Source: Actinocatenispora rupis
GTDB lineage: Bacteria; Actinomycetota; Actinomycetes; Mycobacteriales; Micromonosporaceae
Reading direction: 5' to 3'
NCBI RefSeq assembly: GCF_016861975.1
Contig: NZ_BOMB01000010.1
Coordinates: 369,167-433,166 of the forward strand
DNA length: 64,000 bases
The notes beneath the pieces are model-generated. The model had not been told where the DNA came from. It saw only the letters and a list, made by a program, of their open reading frames with translations, and did not search any database. A program made the position numbers and the translations under genes. Position 1 is the first letter of the stretch. Every line of letters starts with the position of its first letter. Positions 37,562 to 46,206 of this stretch are shown here, in pieces.

Positions 37562-38520
37562 CCGACCGCCGGCCCGACGCCCCCGGTCGCGTGCTGGTCG
37601 TCGACGACGATCCCGACATCGTCCGGTTCGTCGAGATGAACCTGCGGTTCGAGGGGTTCGACGTGGCGGTCGCCGCCGACGGGGCGGAGGCCCTGGCCGA
37701 GATCGCCCGGCAGCGGCCGGATCTGGTGCTGCTCGACGTGATGATGCCGGACCTGGACGGGGTCGAGGTGACGCGGCGGATCCGGGCCGATCCGCTGACC
37801 GCGGGCGTACCGGTGATCATGTTGACGGCGAAGGGGCTCGGCGCGGACCGGGTGGCGGGGCTGACCGCGGGCGCCGACGACTACATCATCAAGCCGTTCG
37901 ACACCCTCGAACTGTTGGCACGGGTCCGTTCGACGTTGCGGCGCAACCGGGAGATGCGCGAGTCGTCGCCGCTGACGGGGCTGCCGGGCAACGCGCGGAT
38001 CCTCCGCGAGATCGGCGAGCGGGTCCGCCACGACGGCCGGTTCGCCCTCTGCTACGTGGACATCGACCGGTTCAAGAGCGTCAACGACGCGTACGGGTTC
38101 GTCCGTGGGGACGAGTTCATCAGCCTGCTGGCCCACGTGCTGTACGAGGCGGTCACGGCGGCGGGGCCACCGGTGCCGTTCCTCGGGCACGTGGGTGGCG
38201 ACGACTTCCTGGTGCTGTGCGAGCCGGACCAGGTCGACCCGGTCACGGCGCGGACGATCGCGGCGTTCGAGTCGCGGGTGCCCGAGTTGTACGACCCGGC
38301 GGACGCGGCGAAGGGGCATCTGCGGCTGCCGGACCGCCGCGGCCAGGTCCACACGTACGGGTTGGTCACGCTGTCGGTGGGGGTGGCGAGCAGCCGGTAC
38401 CGGCGGTTCGGTGACCCGCGCGAGGTGGTGGCCGTGGCGACCGAGATGAAGGGTGTCGCGAAGTCCCACCCGGGTTCGTACGTGGCGGTCGACCGGCGGC
38501 GCAACCGTCCCGGTGCGTGA
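37558..38520 (+). CDS. Response regulator with GGDEF (diguanylate cyclase) domain
   Basis: A 320-residue PleD-like protein. A receiver domain (about 10-128; acidic VDDDPD, phosphoacceptor Asp60 in [11 protein letters not shown], Lys112) is joined to a GGDEF domain (about 135-310) predicted to make cyclic di-GMP. The metal/GTP segment is [10 protein letters not shown] and the signature is GGDDF (213-217) instead of GGDEF/GGEEF. No RxxD product-inhibition site precedes it. An extra loop of about 35 residues follows the signature. Translationally coupled to rpe. No cognate kinase is adjacent. Confidence 0.88.
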   Translation: MTDRRPDAPGRVLVVDDDPDIVRFVEMNLRFEGFDVAVAADGAEALAEIARQRPDLVLLDVMMPDLDGVEVTRRIRADPLTAGVPVIMLTAKGLGADRVAGLTAGADDYIIKPFDTLELLARVRSTLRRNREMRESSPLTGLPGNARILREIGERVRHDGRFALCYVDIDRFKSVNDAYGFVRGDEFISLLAHVLYEAVTAAGPPVPFLGHVGGDDFLVLCEPDQVDPVTARTIAAFESRVPELYDPADAAKGHLRLPDRRGQVHTYGLVTLSVGVASSRYRRFGDPREVVAVATEMKGVAKSHPGSYVAVDRRRNRPGA

Positions 38521-38601
38521 CGTACCAGACGGGTCGTGCGGGCAGGTTGACGTCGGCGCGGGCCGTCCGGCGTGCCAGACTGGGCGGTGCGAAACCAGCA
38601 C

Positions 38602-38756
38602 GCGCGCTGGCGGGGTTCGGTGCAATTCCGAACCGGCGGTGACACGGTGCGAGCCGTGAAGCCCGCGACCCGACACGGCGACTCACGTCGCGGTGGCGGT
38701 TGATCCGGTGGGAGTCCGGAGCCGACGGTGACAGTCCGGAAGGGAGCGAGCGCGTG
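38602..38756 (+). promoter_or_regulatory. FMN riboswitch (RFN element)
   Basis: All conserved blocks of the RFN aptamer appear in order: GGTGCAATTCCGAACCGGCGGTGAC (split by position 38618-38643), AGCCCGCGACCC, TTGATCCGGTGGGAGTCCGGAGCCGACGGTGACAGTCCGGAAGGGAG, ending near 38746. Flanking GCGCGCT and AGCGCGT can close the outer helix. It controls the ribE-ribBA-ribH genes, which begin about 107 bases downstream. Confidence 0.93.
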
Positions 38757-38822
38757 GGTGCACCGGTGTGTCCGTACGCCGGTGTGAGCGTCGGCGTGCG
38801 CTGACGCGTACCCGCGTGGTGC

Positions 38823-38862
38823 CCTGCCCGCCTCGCGCCTCAGACGAAGGAGCGCGGGCAGG
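38823..38862 (+). promoter_or_regulatory. Hairpin abutting ribE start, candidate riboswitch expression platform
   Basis: CCTGCCCGC (38823-38831) and GCGGGCAGG (38854-38862) form a perfect 9-bp GC stem. The loop holds the ribosome site GAAGGAG and the 3' arm touches the ATG at 38863. Formation of the stem should block translation initiation, consistent with translational control by the FMN aptamer upstream. There is no T run. Confidence 0.6.
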
Positions 38863-39471
38863 ATGTTCACCGGGATCATCGAAGAGCTGGGCGAGGTGAC
38901 CGCGATCGAGCGGTCCGCCGATTCCGCCCTGATCACCGTACGGGGGCCGCTGGTGGCCGGCGACGCCCGCGACGGTGACTCGATCGCCGTCAACGGCGTG
39001 TGCCTGACGGTGGTGTCGACGGATCCGGCGACGGGCACGTTCGTCGCCGACGTGATGCGCGAGACGCTGGAGCGCTCCACGGTCGACTCGGTACGCGTGG
39101 GCGACCCGGTGAACCTGGAGCGTGCCGCGACCCTCGCCACCCGGCTCGGCGGGCATCTCGTGCAGGGGCACGTCGACGGGGTCGGCACGATCCTGTCCCG
39201 GCATCCCGGGGACCGCTGGGAGGACGTCCGGGTCGCGCTGCCGCCGGACCTCAACCGGTACGTGGTGGAGAAGGGGTCGATCGCCGTCGACGGTGTCTCG
39301 CTGACCGTCACCGCGGTCGACGAGGCGTCGTTCTCGGTGAGCCTGATCCCGACGACGATGCGGGTCACCACGCTCGGCCACCGTCCGGTCGGCGACCTGG
39401 TGAACCTGGAGGTCGACGTGATCGGCAAGCACCTGGAGAAGCTGGTGGGCGCGCCGGAGCGTGCGTCGTGA
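38863..39471 (+). CDS. ribE: Riboflavin synthase, alpha chain
   Basis: A 202-residue enzyme that dismutates two 6,7-dimethyl-8-ribityllumazine molecules to riboflavin. It consists of two homologous lumazine-binding barrels: [12 protein letters not shown]...VNGVCLTVV (1-97) and [14 protein letters not shown]...VDGVSLTV (98-195). ATG with GAAGGAG upstream. The stop overlaps the ribBA GTG by four bases. Confidence 0.95.
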   Translation: MFTGIIEELGEVTAIERSADSALITVRGPLVAGDARDGDSIAVNGVCLTVVSTDPATGTFVADVMRETLERSTVDSVRVGDPVNLERAATLATRLGGHLVQGHVDGVGTILSRHPGDRWEDVRVALPPDLNRYVVEKGSIAVDGVSLTVTAVDEASFSVSLIPTTMRVTTLGHRPVGDLVNLEVDVIGKHLEKLVGAPERAS

Positions 39472-40748
39472 GCGCGCCGGACGGTGCGGTCGCCGCCGAC
39501 GCCGCCCCGGCGTACGGGACGGTCGAGCGGGCCATCGCGGACATCGCGGCCGGCCGGCCGGTGGTCGTGGTGGACGACCCGGACCGGGAGAACGAGGGCG
39601 ACCTGATCTTCGCGGCGGCGAAGGCCACGCCGGAGCTGGTGTCGTTCATGGTGCGGTACACGTCGGGGTACATCTGCGTGCCGCTGACCGGCGAGGACTG
39701 CGACCGGCTCAACCTGCCGCCGATGTACCACGTGAACCAGGACCGGCGGGGCACCGCGTACACGGTGACGGTGGACGCGGCGGACGGGGTGGGGACCGGG
39801 ATCTCGGCGGCGGACCGGGCGACGACGATGCGGCTGCTGGCCGACCCGTCGTCGAGCGCGGTCGACTTCCGCCGGCCGGGTCACGTGGTTCCGTTGCGCG
39901 CCAAGGACGGTGGCGTACTGCGCCGGCCGGGGCACACCGAGGCCGCGGTGGATCTGGCGCGGCTGGCCGGGTTGCCGCCGGCCGGGGTGCTGTGCGAGAT
40001 CGTCAGCCAGAAGGACGAGGACATGGCCCGGCTGCCCGAGCTGGAGGTCTTCGCCGACGAGCACGAGCTGACGCTGATCACGATCGCCGACCTCATCGCG
40101 TACCGGCGGCGGCACGAGCGGCAGGTGGAGCGGGTGGTGACCGCTCGGGTGCCCACCGAGTACGGGGAGTTCCAGGCGGTCGGGTACCGGTCGCTGGTGG
40201 ACGACTCGGAGCAGATCGCGCTGGTCGCCGGCGATCTGGGCGACGGCGAGGACGTGCTGGTCCGGGTGCATTCGGAGTGCCTGACGGGCGACGTGTTCGG
40301 GTCGGTGCGCTGCGACTGCGGGCCGCAGCTGCACGCGGCGATGCGGGCGGTGGCCGCCGAGGGCCGCGGCGTCGTGCTGTACGTGCGGGGCCACGAGGGT
40401 CGCGGCATCGGCCTGCTGCACAAGCTCCAGGCGTACCAGTTGCAGGACGGTGGGCGGGACACCGTCGACGCCAACCTCGACCTGGGGCTCCCGGCCGACG
40501 CCCGCGACTACGGCACGGGCGCGCAGATCCTCTGCGACCTGGGCGTCCGCAGCATGCGGCTGCTGACCAACAACCCGGACAAGCGCGCCGGCCTCGCCGG
40601 GTACGGGCTGCGCGTGGTGGACCGGGTGCCGCTGCCGGTCCGCGCCCACCCGGAGAACATCGGTTACCTGAAGACCAAGCGGGACCGGCTCGGCCACCTG
40701 CTCGACGACCTGCCCGACTTCGACGAACTGACGGAGGGACACGCCTGA
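39468..40748 (+). CDS. ribBA: Bifunctional DHBP synthase / GTP cyclohydrolase II
   Basis: A 426-residue fusion carrying both entry reactions of riboflavin synthesis. The N-terminal domain makes 3,4-dihydroxy-2-butanone 4-phosphate from ribulose 5-phosphate ([14 protein letters not shown] acidic metal site; [15 protein letters not shown]). The C-terminal domain opens GTP (zinc ligands in [40 protein letters not shown]). GTG start inside the ribE stop. Its stop and the ribH ATG share one base (TGATG). Confidence 0.96.
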   Translation: MSAPDGAVAADAAPAYGTVERAIADIAAGRPVVVVDDPDRENEGDLIFAAAKATPELVSFMVRYTSGYICVPLTGEDCDRLNLPPMYHVNQDRRGTAYTVTVDAADGVGTGISAADRATTMRLLADPSSSAVDFRRPGHVVPLRAKDGGVLRRPGHTEAAVDLARLAGLPPAGVLCEIVSQKDEDMARLPELEVFADEHELTLITIADLIAYRRRHERQVERVVTARVPTEYGEFQAVGYRSLVDDSEQIALVAGDLGDGEDVLVRVHSECLTGDVFGSVRCDCGPQLHAAMRAVAAEGRGVVLYVRGHEGRGIGLLHKLQAYQLQDGGRDTVDANLDLGLPADARDYGTGAQILCDLGVRSMRLLTNNPDKRAGLAGYGLRVVDRVPLPVRAHPENIGYLKTKRDRLGHLLDDLPDFDELTEGHA

Positions 40749-41221
40749 TGGCCGGACACGCCGTACCGGAAATGTCCACTGTGGACGGTGCCGGCCTGCG
40801 GCTGGGCATCGTCGCCGCGCGCTGGCACCACGAGCTGACCGACCAGATGCTCGCCCGCGCCGAGGCGGCCGCCAAGTCCAGCGGCGTCACCGAGGTGACC
40901 GCGGTACGCGTCGCCGGATCGGTCGAGCTGCCCGTCGTCGCCCAGGCGCTGGCGCACCGCTGCGACGCGGTCGTCGCGTTGGGCGTGGTGATCCGCGGCG
41001 AGACCGCGCACTTCGACTACGTCTGCCGCTCCGTCACCGACGGCCTCACCCGCGTCGCGCTGGACGCCGGGATCCCCGTCGGCCACGGCGTCCTCACCGT
41101 GTACGAGCTGGCCCACGCGCGCGCCCGCGCCGGCCTGCCGGACTCGGCGGAGGACAAGGGCTGGGACGCGACCCGCGCCGTACTCGACGCCGCGGCCACC
41201 CTGCGCGACCTGCGCCGATAG
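40748..41221 (+). CDS. ribH: 6,7-dimethyl-8-ribityllumazine synthase
   Basis: A 157-residue lumazine synthase that condenses the RibB and RibD products. Aromatic/Arg pocket IVAARWHHELTD, VAGSVELPVVAQ, ALGVVIRGETAHFDYV with catalytic His, and GVLTVYE are conserved. It completes the rib operon; ribD, for the deaminase/reductase, is not in the window. The gene contains one TCCACTGTGGA repeat near its 5' end. Confidence 0.95.
   Translation: MAGHAVPEMSTVDGAGLRLGIVAARWHHELTDQMLARAEAAAKSSGVTEVTAVRVAGSVELPVVAQALAHRCDAVVALGVVIRGETAHFDYVCRSVTDGLTRVALDAGIPVGHGVLTVYELAHARARAGLPDSAEDKGWDATRAVLDAAATLRDLRR
40775..40785 (+). repeat. Dispersed 11-mer TCCACTGTGGA, copy 2
   Basis: Exact copy near the 5' end of ribH, read as Ser-Thr-Val-Asp. 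Confidence 0.6.
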
Positions 41222-41351
41222 CCGTACGCCCGCCGCGGCGACCCGTACGGTGCGGCGGCGCGGTGGCCGGTGGCGCGTACGTACGGTCGCCTTGCGGCGG
41301 CACCCTACCCTCCCGGGGGCGATGTTTTCTTGGGGGATTGGAAGGGTTTCC

Positions 41352-42161
41352 GTGCTTAAGGTACGACTGGTCGGCGCTGTGGCCATTGGTGTGGTCGGCG
41401 TGGTGGGGCTCGCCGGCTGCAACGACAAGAAGTCCGAGGCGAAGGCGCCGAAGCCGAGCCCGTCGGCGCAGACCTGCGCGCCGTCGCCGAGCGCGAGCGG
41501 CAACCCCGCCGGCGGTACGCGGGCGGGCGGCGGCAACGGCATCGGCGGCCCCGACACGGGCGGCCGGAACGGCGGCGCGAACGGCAACGCGCCCAACGGT
41601 GGCAACGGCATGAACGGCGGGTCCGGCACCGACAACGGCAACGGCCTCAACGGCGGCACCAACCGCAACGGTACGGGCAACGGCACCAGCGGCAACGGCA
41701 CCAGCGGCAACGGCACCAACGGCGGCGGCACCAACGGCGGTGGCACCAACGGCAACGGCCTGAACGGCGGTTCGAACGGTGGCACCGGCTCGAACGGTGG
41801 CAACGGCCTGAACGGCGGCCAGAACGGTTCCGACAACCAGAACGGCACCGGCCAGAACGGCGGCCAGAACGGCGGTCAGAAGGGCACGGGCCAGAACGGG
41901 ACCGGTAACCAGAACGGTGCCGGGCAGCAGGGGCGGCCGTGCGGGAGCCAGGCTCCGGGCGGTCCGGGCGGCGCGCCGAGCCCGTCGACGTCCGGAGCGC
42001 CGAACGGCGCACCCGGCAACGGCACCAACGGCAACAACAACAACGGCAACAACAACAACGGCAATAACGGCAGCGGCACCAACGGCAACAACAACGGCGG
42101 CAACGGCACCGGGTCGAACGGCGGGGGCGACGGCACGATGCCCGGCCTGCCGGGGAACTGA
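41352..42161 (+). CDS. Asn/Gly-rich low-complexity lipoprotein
   Basis: A 269-residue secreted lipoprotein. The signal peptide (LVGAVAIGVVGVVGLAGC) ends in a lipobox, LAGC, with Cys23 as the lipidated residue. The mature part begins with a charged Pro/Ser linker (NDKKSEAKAPKPSPSAQ). It is then dominated by Asn, Gly and Thr in short imperfect repeats such as NGGGTNGGGTNGNG and NGNNNNGNNNNGNNG (about 41570-42110). Two further cysteines are at TCAPSPS and RPCGSQ. No enzyme domain. It probably sits in the cell wall as a flexible spacer or adhesin. The repeats are codon-degenerate. GTG start with GAAGGG five bases upstream. Confidence 0.8.
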   Translation: MLKVRLVGAVAIGVVGVVGLAGCNDKKSEAKAPKPSPSAQTCAPSPSASGNPAGGTRAGGGNGIGGPDTGGRNGGANGNAPNGGNGMNGGSGTDNGNGLNGGTNRNGTGNGTSGNGTSGNGTNGGGTNGGGTNGNGLNGGSNGGTGSNGGNGLNGGQNGSDNQNGTGQNGGQNGGQKGTGQNGTGNQNGAGQQGRPCGSQAPGGPGGAPSPSTSGAPNGAPGNGTNGNNNNGNNNNGNNGSGTNGNNNGGNGTGSNGGGDGTMPGLPGN

Positions 42162-42240
42162 CCGCGCGGCCGGTGGGTGACCTGCGTCGCCCACCGGCCC
42201 GCTTCGTGGGACCGGCCACCGTGGCGGAGTACCGGGCTGC

Positions 42241-42246
42241 CAGAAT
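42241..42246 (+). promoter_or_regulatory. -10-like CAGAAT, leaderless-type
   Basis: CAGAAT is eight bases before the hisE GTG at 42255. Confidence 0.35.
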
Positions 42247-42254
42247 GGGCCCCC

Positions 42255-42518
42255 GTGAAGACCTTCGAGGAGCTGTTCGCGGAACTGTCGGCCAAGGCGG
42301 CGGCCAACGAGCCCGGTTCGGGCACGGTGGCGGCCCTGTCGGCCGGCGTCCATGCGATCGGTAAGAAGGTCGTGGAGGAGGCGGCCGAGTCGTGGATGGC
42401 GGCGGAGTACGAGTCCGCCGACCGCGCCGCGGAGGAGATCTCCCAGCTGCTGTACCACGCGCAGGTGCTGATGCTCGCGAAGGGTCTGACGCTCGACGAC
42501 GTGTACCGACATCTCTGA
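42255..42518 (+). CDS. hisE: Phosphoribosyl-ATP pyrophosphatase
   Basis: An 87-residue MazG-like all-helical enzyme, step 2 of histidine biosynthesis. Acidic magnesium-binding helix [18 protein letters not shown] and second motif [24 protein letters not shown] are typical. It is a stand-alone HisE, unfused to HisI. hisG follows after 46 bases, the usual actinobacterial pairing away from the main his operon. Confidence 0.95.
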   Translation: MKTFEELFAELSAKAAANEPGSGTVAALSAGVHAIGKKVVEEAAESWMAAEYESADRAAEEISQLLYHAQVLMLAKGLTLDDVYRHL

Positions 42519-42564
42519 GCGGTCCGTCGAGAGCTCGTCACCCCACGAAGCGAGGAGTCACACC

Positions 42565-43410
42565 GTGCTGCGCATCGCCGTACCGAACAAGGGGTCGCTG
42601 TCCGGGCCCGCCACCGAGATGCTGCGCGAGGCCGGCTACCGGCAGCGTCGCATCGACAAGGACCTGACCTGCACCGACGAGCAGAACCAGGTGCAGTTCT
42701 TCTACCTGCGCCCGCGCGACATCGCCACGTACGTCGGGTCCGGTGACCTGGACCTTGGCGTCACCGGCCGCGACCTGCTGATCGATTCGGGCGCGCCGGC
42801 CGAGGAGCTGATGGCGCTCGGCTTCGGCGGTTCCATCTTCCGGTACGCGGCGCGGCCGGGTGCGGTCGCCGACGTGGCCGAGCTGGCCGGCCGCCGTATC
42901 GCCACGTCGTACCCGGGGGTGGTGCACCGGCAGCTGGCCGAGCGGGGCGTGTCGGCGCACGTGATCCGGCTGGACGGCGCGGTGGAGAACGCGGTGGCGC
43001 TGGGTGTCGCCGACGTGGTGGCGGACGTGGTGTCGACCGGGGCGACGTTGCGGCAGGCGGGGCTGGAGCCGTTCGGTGAGCCGTTGCTGGAGTCGGAGGC
43101 GGTGCTGATCCGCCGGTCCGGGATGGACGGCGACGGCGCTGTCACCCAGCTCACCCGCCGACTGCAGGGCGTCCTGGTCGCCCAGCGCTACGTCATGCTG
43201 GCGTACGACGTGCGGGTGGAGCACCTGGACCGGGCGTCGGCGCTGACCCCGGGCATCGAGGCGCCGACGGTGTCGCCGCTGCACCGGGAAGGGTGGGTCG
43301 CGGTGCAGGCCATGATCGCCCGCGCCGACCTGCACCGCATCATGGACGAGCTGTACGAGGTGGGCGCCCGCGCGATCCTCGCCACCGAGCTGAGCGCCTG
43401 CCGGCTGTGA
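42565..43410 (+). CDS. hisG: ATP phosphoribosyltransferase
   Basis: A 281-residue long-form HisG, the committed and histidine-inhibited step of histidine biosynthesis. It has N-terminal RIAVPNKGSLSGPATEML, DLGVTGRDLL, and the PRPP loop DVVADVVSTGATLRQAGL. The C-terminal ACT-like domain (about 205-281, with TVSPLHREGWVAVQAMIARADLHRIMDELYEVGARAIL) gives allosteric inhibition. GTG start with GAGGAGT upstream. The stop overlaps the next GTG by four bases. Confidence 0.96.
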   Translation: MLRIAVPNKGSLSGPATEMLREAGYRQRRIDKDLTCTDEQNQVQFFYLRPRDIATYVGSGDLDLGVTGRDLLIDSGAPAEELMALGFGGSIFRYAARPGAVADVAELAGRRIATSYPGVVHRQLAERGVSAHVIRLDGAVENAVALGVADVVADVVSTGATLRQAGLEPFGEPLLESEAVLIRRSGMDGDGAVTQLTRRLQGVLVAQRYVMLAYDVRVEHLDRASALTPGIEAPTVSPLHREGWVAVQAMIARADLHRIMDELYEVGARAILATELSACRL

Positions 43411-44414
43411 CGGCCGGCAGAGCCACCACCGCCGGGCGTACCGGGGCGGCGGCGGACCGGCTGCTTCCCGTCGCGGTGGCGGTACCGGTTGCTCTGGTGG
43501 GCGGCGCGTGTTCGGCGGTGCAGGGCGTGGTCAACGGTGGGCTGGCCGAACGGGTCGGCACCCCGGTGGTCGCAGCCCTCGTCTCGAACGGCCTGGCCAC
43601 GGTGCTGTTGCTGGCCGCCGCGCTCGCCTTCCGCCCGGTACGGGTGGGTCTGGGGCGGTTACGCGGCAGTGGCCTGCGCTGGTGGCAGTACCTGGGTGGT
43701 GTCTGCGGGGCGCTGTTCGTGGCGGGTTCGGCGCTGACGGTGCCGGTACTGGGCGTCGCGCTGGTCACGGTTGTCCAGGTGTGCGGCACGTCGGTGGGTG
43801 GCGTGGTCACCGACCGGCTCGGTCTCGGTCCGACCGGCCGCCTGCCCATCAGTCCGGTACGCCTCGGCAGCGCCGTACTGGCGGTCGTGGCGGTCGGGAT
43901 CGCCCAGCTGGGCCGGCCGGTGGGCGACGTCGCGGTGGGCCTGCTGGGGTTCGTGCTGCTGCTGGGGCTGGGGCTGTCGGTGCAGTCCGCGCTGAACGGC
44001 CGGGTCACCCAGACGGCCCGCAACGTCGGCTCGGCCTCGCTGGTGAACGCGCTGGTCGGCACGTCCGCCCTGAGCCTCGCGGCGGGTGCGTTCGCGGCCG
44101 CCGGGCACCTGCACCCGCACGCCGCCGGTGGCCCGTGGTGGCTGTACCTGGGCGGCGTGCTGTCCCTGGTCGTCACCGGCGCCAACCTCGCCGCGGTACG
44201 CACGCTCGGCGTGCTGCGTACCGGGTTGGCCGTGATCGCCGGCCAGCTGGTGGGCGGGTTGCTGCTCGACACGTTCGTACCGGGGCAGCACCGGCCGACG
44301 CCGGCGGTGGTGGTGGGCGCCGCGCTGACGGTCGCGGCGGTGCTGCTGTCCGGGCTGGCCACCGGTGGTCGGCCCCGCCGCCGCACGGCTCCGGCCGGGG
44401 GAGCAGACTCGTAG
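43407..44414 (+). CDS. DMT-family transporter (DUF606/YdcZ-type)
   Basis: A 335-residue membrane protein with ten hydrophobic helices in two repeats. Each half begins with the family pattern: GGACSAVQGVVNGGLAERVGTPVVAALVSNG in the first and GLSVQSALNGRVTQTARNVGSASLVNALVG in the second. The substrate is unknown. Overlap with hisG (GTGA) suggests co-expression, but a link to histidine is not established. Confidence 0.85.
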   Translation: MTAGRATTAGRTGAAADRLLPVAVAVPVALVGGACSAVQGVVNGGLAERVGTPVVAALVSNGLATVLLLAAALAFRPVRVGLGRLRGSGLRWWQYLGGVCGALFVAGSALTVPVLGVALVTVVQVCGTSVGGVVTDRLGLGPTGRLPISPVRLGSAVLAVVAVGIAQLGRPVGDVAVGLLGFVLLLGLGLSVQSALNGRVTQTARNVGSASLVNALVGTSALSLAAGAFAAAGHLHPHAAGGPWWLYLGGVLSLVVTGANLAAVRTLGVLRTGLAVIAGQLVGGLLLDTFVPGQHRPTPAVVVGAALTVAAVLLSGLATGGRPRRRTAPAGGADS

Positions 44415-44416
44415 TC

Positions 44417-44938
44417 GTGAGCGCTGAAACCTCGGAGGCGGGGACCGCGGTGACGACGGAGCAGGACGTGGACGGTCGATCGGCGACGGTGGACGTACGC
44501 CCGCGGAAGGTGCGCTGGGTGTGCGGGATCGCCGCGGCCGCGATCTTCGTCGTGTTCGCGGCGGTGTCGACCGCGCTGACCGGCAAGACCGAGGGCGGCG
44601 GGGTGTTCCACCGCAGCGACCAGGTCGCGATGATCATTCTCGGCGCCCTGATCGCGGCGGGCATCATGGCGTTCGCCCGGCCGCGGGTGCGCGCCGACGA
44701 GCACGGCATCAGGGTCCGCAACATCATCGGCGGGTACGAGCTGCCCTGGGAGGTGGTCCGGGCGGTGCGGTTCAGCCGGCACTCGCCGTGGGCCAGCCTG
44801 GAGTTGGCCGACGACGACGAGGTCACGCTGATGGCGATCCAGGCCGCCGACAAGGAGTACGCGCTGGACGCGGTGCGGGCGTTGCGCCGGTTGCTCGCCG
44901 CGCACGGCGGCGCGACGGGCCAGCAGCCAGGGGCCTGA
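44417..44938 (+). CDS. Membrane protein with bacterial PH domain
   Basis: A 173-residue protein. Two membrane helices (about 38-58 and 73-91) are followed by a bacterial PH-like domain (RVRADEHGIRVRNIIGGYELPWEVVRAVRFSRHSPWASLELADDDEVTLMAIQAADKEYALDAVRALRRLL). Function unknown. Its position after hisG and a transporter is common in actinobacteria. GTG start two bases after the preceding stop. Confidence 0.85.
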   Translation: MSAETSEAGTAVTTEQDVDGRSATVDVRPRKVRWVCGIAAAAIFVVFAAVSTALTGKTEGGGVFHRSDQVAMIILGALIAAGIMAFARPRVRADEHGIRVRNIIGGYELPWEVVRAVRFSRHSPWASLELADDDEVTLMAIQAADKEYALDAVRALRRLLAAHGGATGQQPGA

Positions 44939-44968
44939 CCCACCCGCCGCGCCCGGCTCACGCGCCTG

Positions 44969-45302
44969 TACACTTGCCCGCGGTTCTCTGCGCACCGCCG
45001 CCACGCGGTGCCGCAGAGTCGCAGTACGATGGATGGACACCAAGTGGAGCCCCGCTCCCACCCGAGTCGCCGTACCGGTGGCCGGGTCCGGTCGGACCGT
45101 CGCGGACCACCCCGCCGTGGGTGGCGTACGCGATGGTCGTGTCGGCGTTGGCCGGCACAGGGATCGGTTCGAGCGGGCCCCGGCGTGCGCCGGGGCCTTT
45201 TCGTGTGGTCGGGTGCCACTCGGTGGGTTCGCCGGAGATTGCGGACCACGGGTCGCCGGAGCCCTCCGGTGGCCCGGCACGGCACCGATTTGAGGAGGCC
45301 AC
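44969..45302 (+). promoter_or_regulatory. infC promoter and long structured leader
   Basis: TACACT (44969-44974) is a candidate -10. The ensuing 5' leader of about 320 bases contains no gene I can support. It begins with a hairpin CTCTGCGCACCGC / GCGGTGcCGCAGAG (44986-45018), carries a terminator-like hairpin at 45176-45201, and ends in ribosome site GAGGAGG (45292-45298). The layout suits transcription attenuation or translational feedback of the infC-rpmI-rplT operon. Confidence 0.5.
45176..45201 (+). terminator. Intrinsic terminator/attenuator in infC leader
   Basis: A perfect 10-bp stem GGCCCCGGCG / CGCCGGGGCC with a tiny loop, followed at once by TTTT. It is the only hairpin-plus-T-run of this quality I noticed in the window, and lies about 100 bases before the infC start. 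Confidence 0.65.
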
Positions 45303-45887
45303 ATCAGCGCCGAGCCACGCATCAACGACCAGATCCGCGCGCGCGAGGTCCGGTTGGTCGGCCCTGAGGGCGAGCAGGTCGGAATCGTCCCGCTCGACCA
45401 GGCGATCAAGCTGGCCCAGGACGTGGACATGGACTTGGTCGAGGTCGCGCCGATGGCACGCCCTCCGGTGTGCAAGCTCATGGACTACGGCAAGTTCAAG
45501 TATGAGAGCGCACTGAAGGCGCGCGAGGCGCGGCGCAACCAGCAGCAGACCGTCATCAAGGAGATGAAGCTCCGGCCGAAGATCGACTCGCACGACTACG
45601 AGACCAAGAAGGGTCACGTCGTGCGGTTCCTGAAGGCCGGGGACAAGGTCAAGATCACGATCATGTTCCGCGGTCGTGAGCAGAGCCGGCCCGAGCTCGG
45701 GTTCCGACTGCTCCGCAAGCTCGCCGAGGAGATCGGTGAGCTGGGGTACGTGGAGTCCGCCCCCAAGCAGGACGGCCGAAACATGATCATGGTGGTCGCT
45801 CCGCACCGGGCGACCAAGGAGGCCGCACGTCAGGGTGGCCGGCCGGACGGCGAGTCCGGCGACGCCCCGGCTGTGGTCGATCAGTAA
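45303..45887 (+). CDS. infC: Translation initiation factor IF-3
   Basis: A 194-residue IF-3 that keeps 30S subunits free and checks start codons. The N-terminal domain ([28 protein letters not shown]) is joined to the C-terminal domain ([41 protein letters not shown]). The start is ATC at 45303: an in-frame TGA lies at 45291, no ATG, GTG or TTG occurs between it and the conserved N-terminus, and GAGGAGG ends four bases upstream. A non-AUG start allows IF-3 to repress its own translation. A Gly/Asp/Pro tail of about 15 residues extends the C-terminus. Confidence 0.95.
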   Translation: MSAEPRINDQIRAREVRLVGPEGEQVGIVPLDQAIKLAQDVDMDLVEVAPMARPPVCKLMDYGKFKYESALKAREARRNQQQTVIKEMKLRPKIDSHDYETKKGHVVRFLKAGDKVKITIMFRGREQSRPELGFRLLRKLAEEIGELGYVESAPKQDGRNMIMVVAPHRATKEAARQGGRPDGESGDAPAVVDQ

Positions 45888-45936
45888 TCCGTCCCCGCCA
45901 ACCCCGGCGGGGACGACGTCAAGGAGACATACCTCG

Positions 45937-46131
45937 ATGCCGAAGATGAAGAGCCACTCGGGCACCCGCAAGCGGGTCAAGGTGACCGGCTCCGGAAAGT
46001 TCGTCACGGAGCGCGCCGGCCGCCGTCACCTCATGGAGCGCAAGTCCACGAGGCTGACCCGCCGCCTGGCCGGCACCGTGGAGGTCGCGAAGGCCGACGT
46101 GAACCGGGTCAAGCGCCTGCTGGCGCGCTGA
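45937..46131 (+). CDS. rpmI: Ribosomal protein L35
   Basis: A 64-residue basic 50S protein: [21 protein letters not shown] with the KxxHSGxxKRxxxTGxGK pattern, then RRAGRRHL-like and [16 protein letters not shown] nine bases before the ATG. Second gene of the conserved infC-rpmI-rplT operon. Confidence 0.97.
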   Translation: MPKMKSHSGTRKRVKVTGSGKFVTERAGRRHLMERKSTRLTRRLAGTVEVAKADVNRVKRLLAR

Positions 46132-46206
46132 CGAGACCGGACGCCCCCGTACCGCCGGCTGTGTTCGTCGGCGGTCCCGAGAGCACGTGATCAGGAGAGA
46201 AGACCC

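Noticed and set aside
41570..42110. Short repeats considered as a CRISPR array or tandem repeat element
   Set aside because: Units are 6-12 bases, imperfect and in frame within a signal-peptide-bearing lipoprotein gene; no spacer pattern.
45033..45293. Open frame in the infC leader as a leader peptide
   Set aside because: No ribosome site, shadow-like Arg/Gly/Pro composition and it runs through the terminator hairpin.
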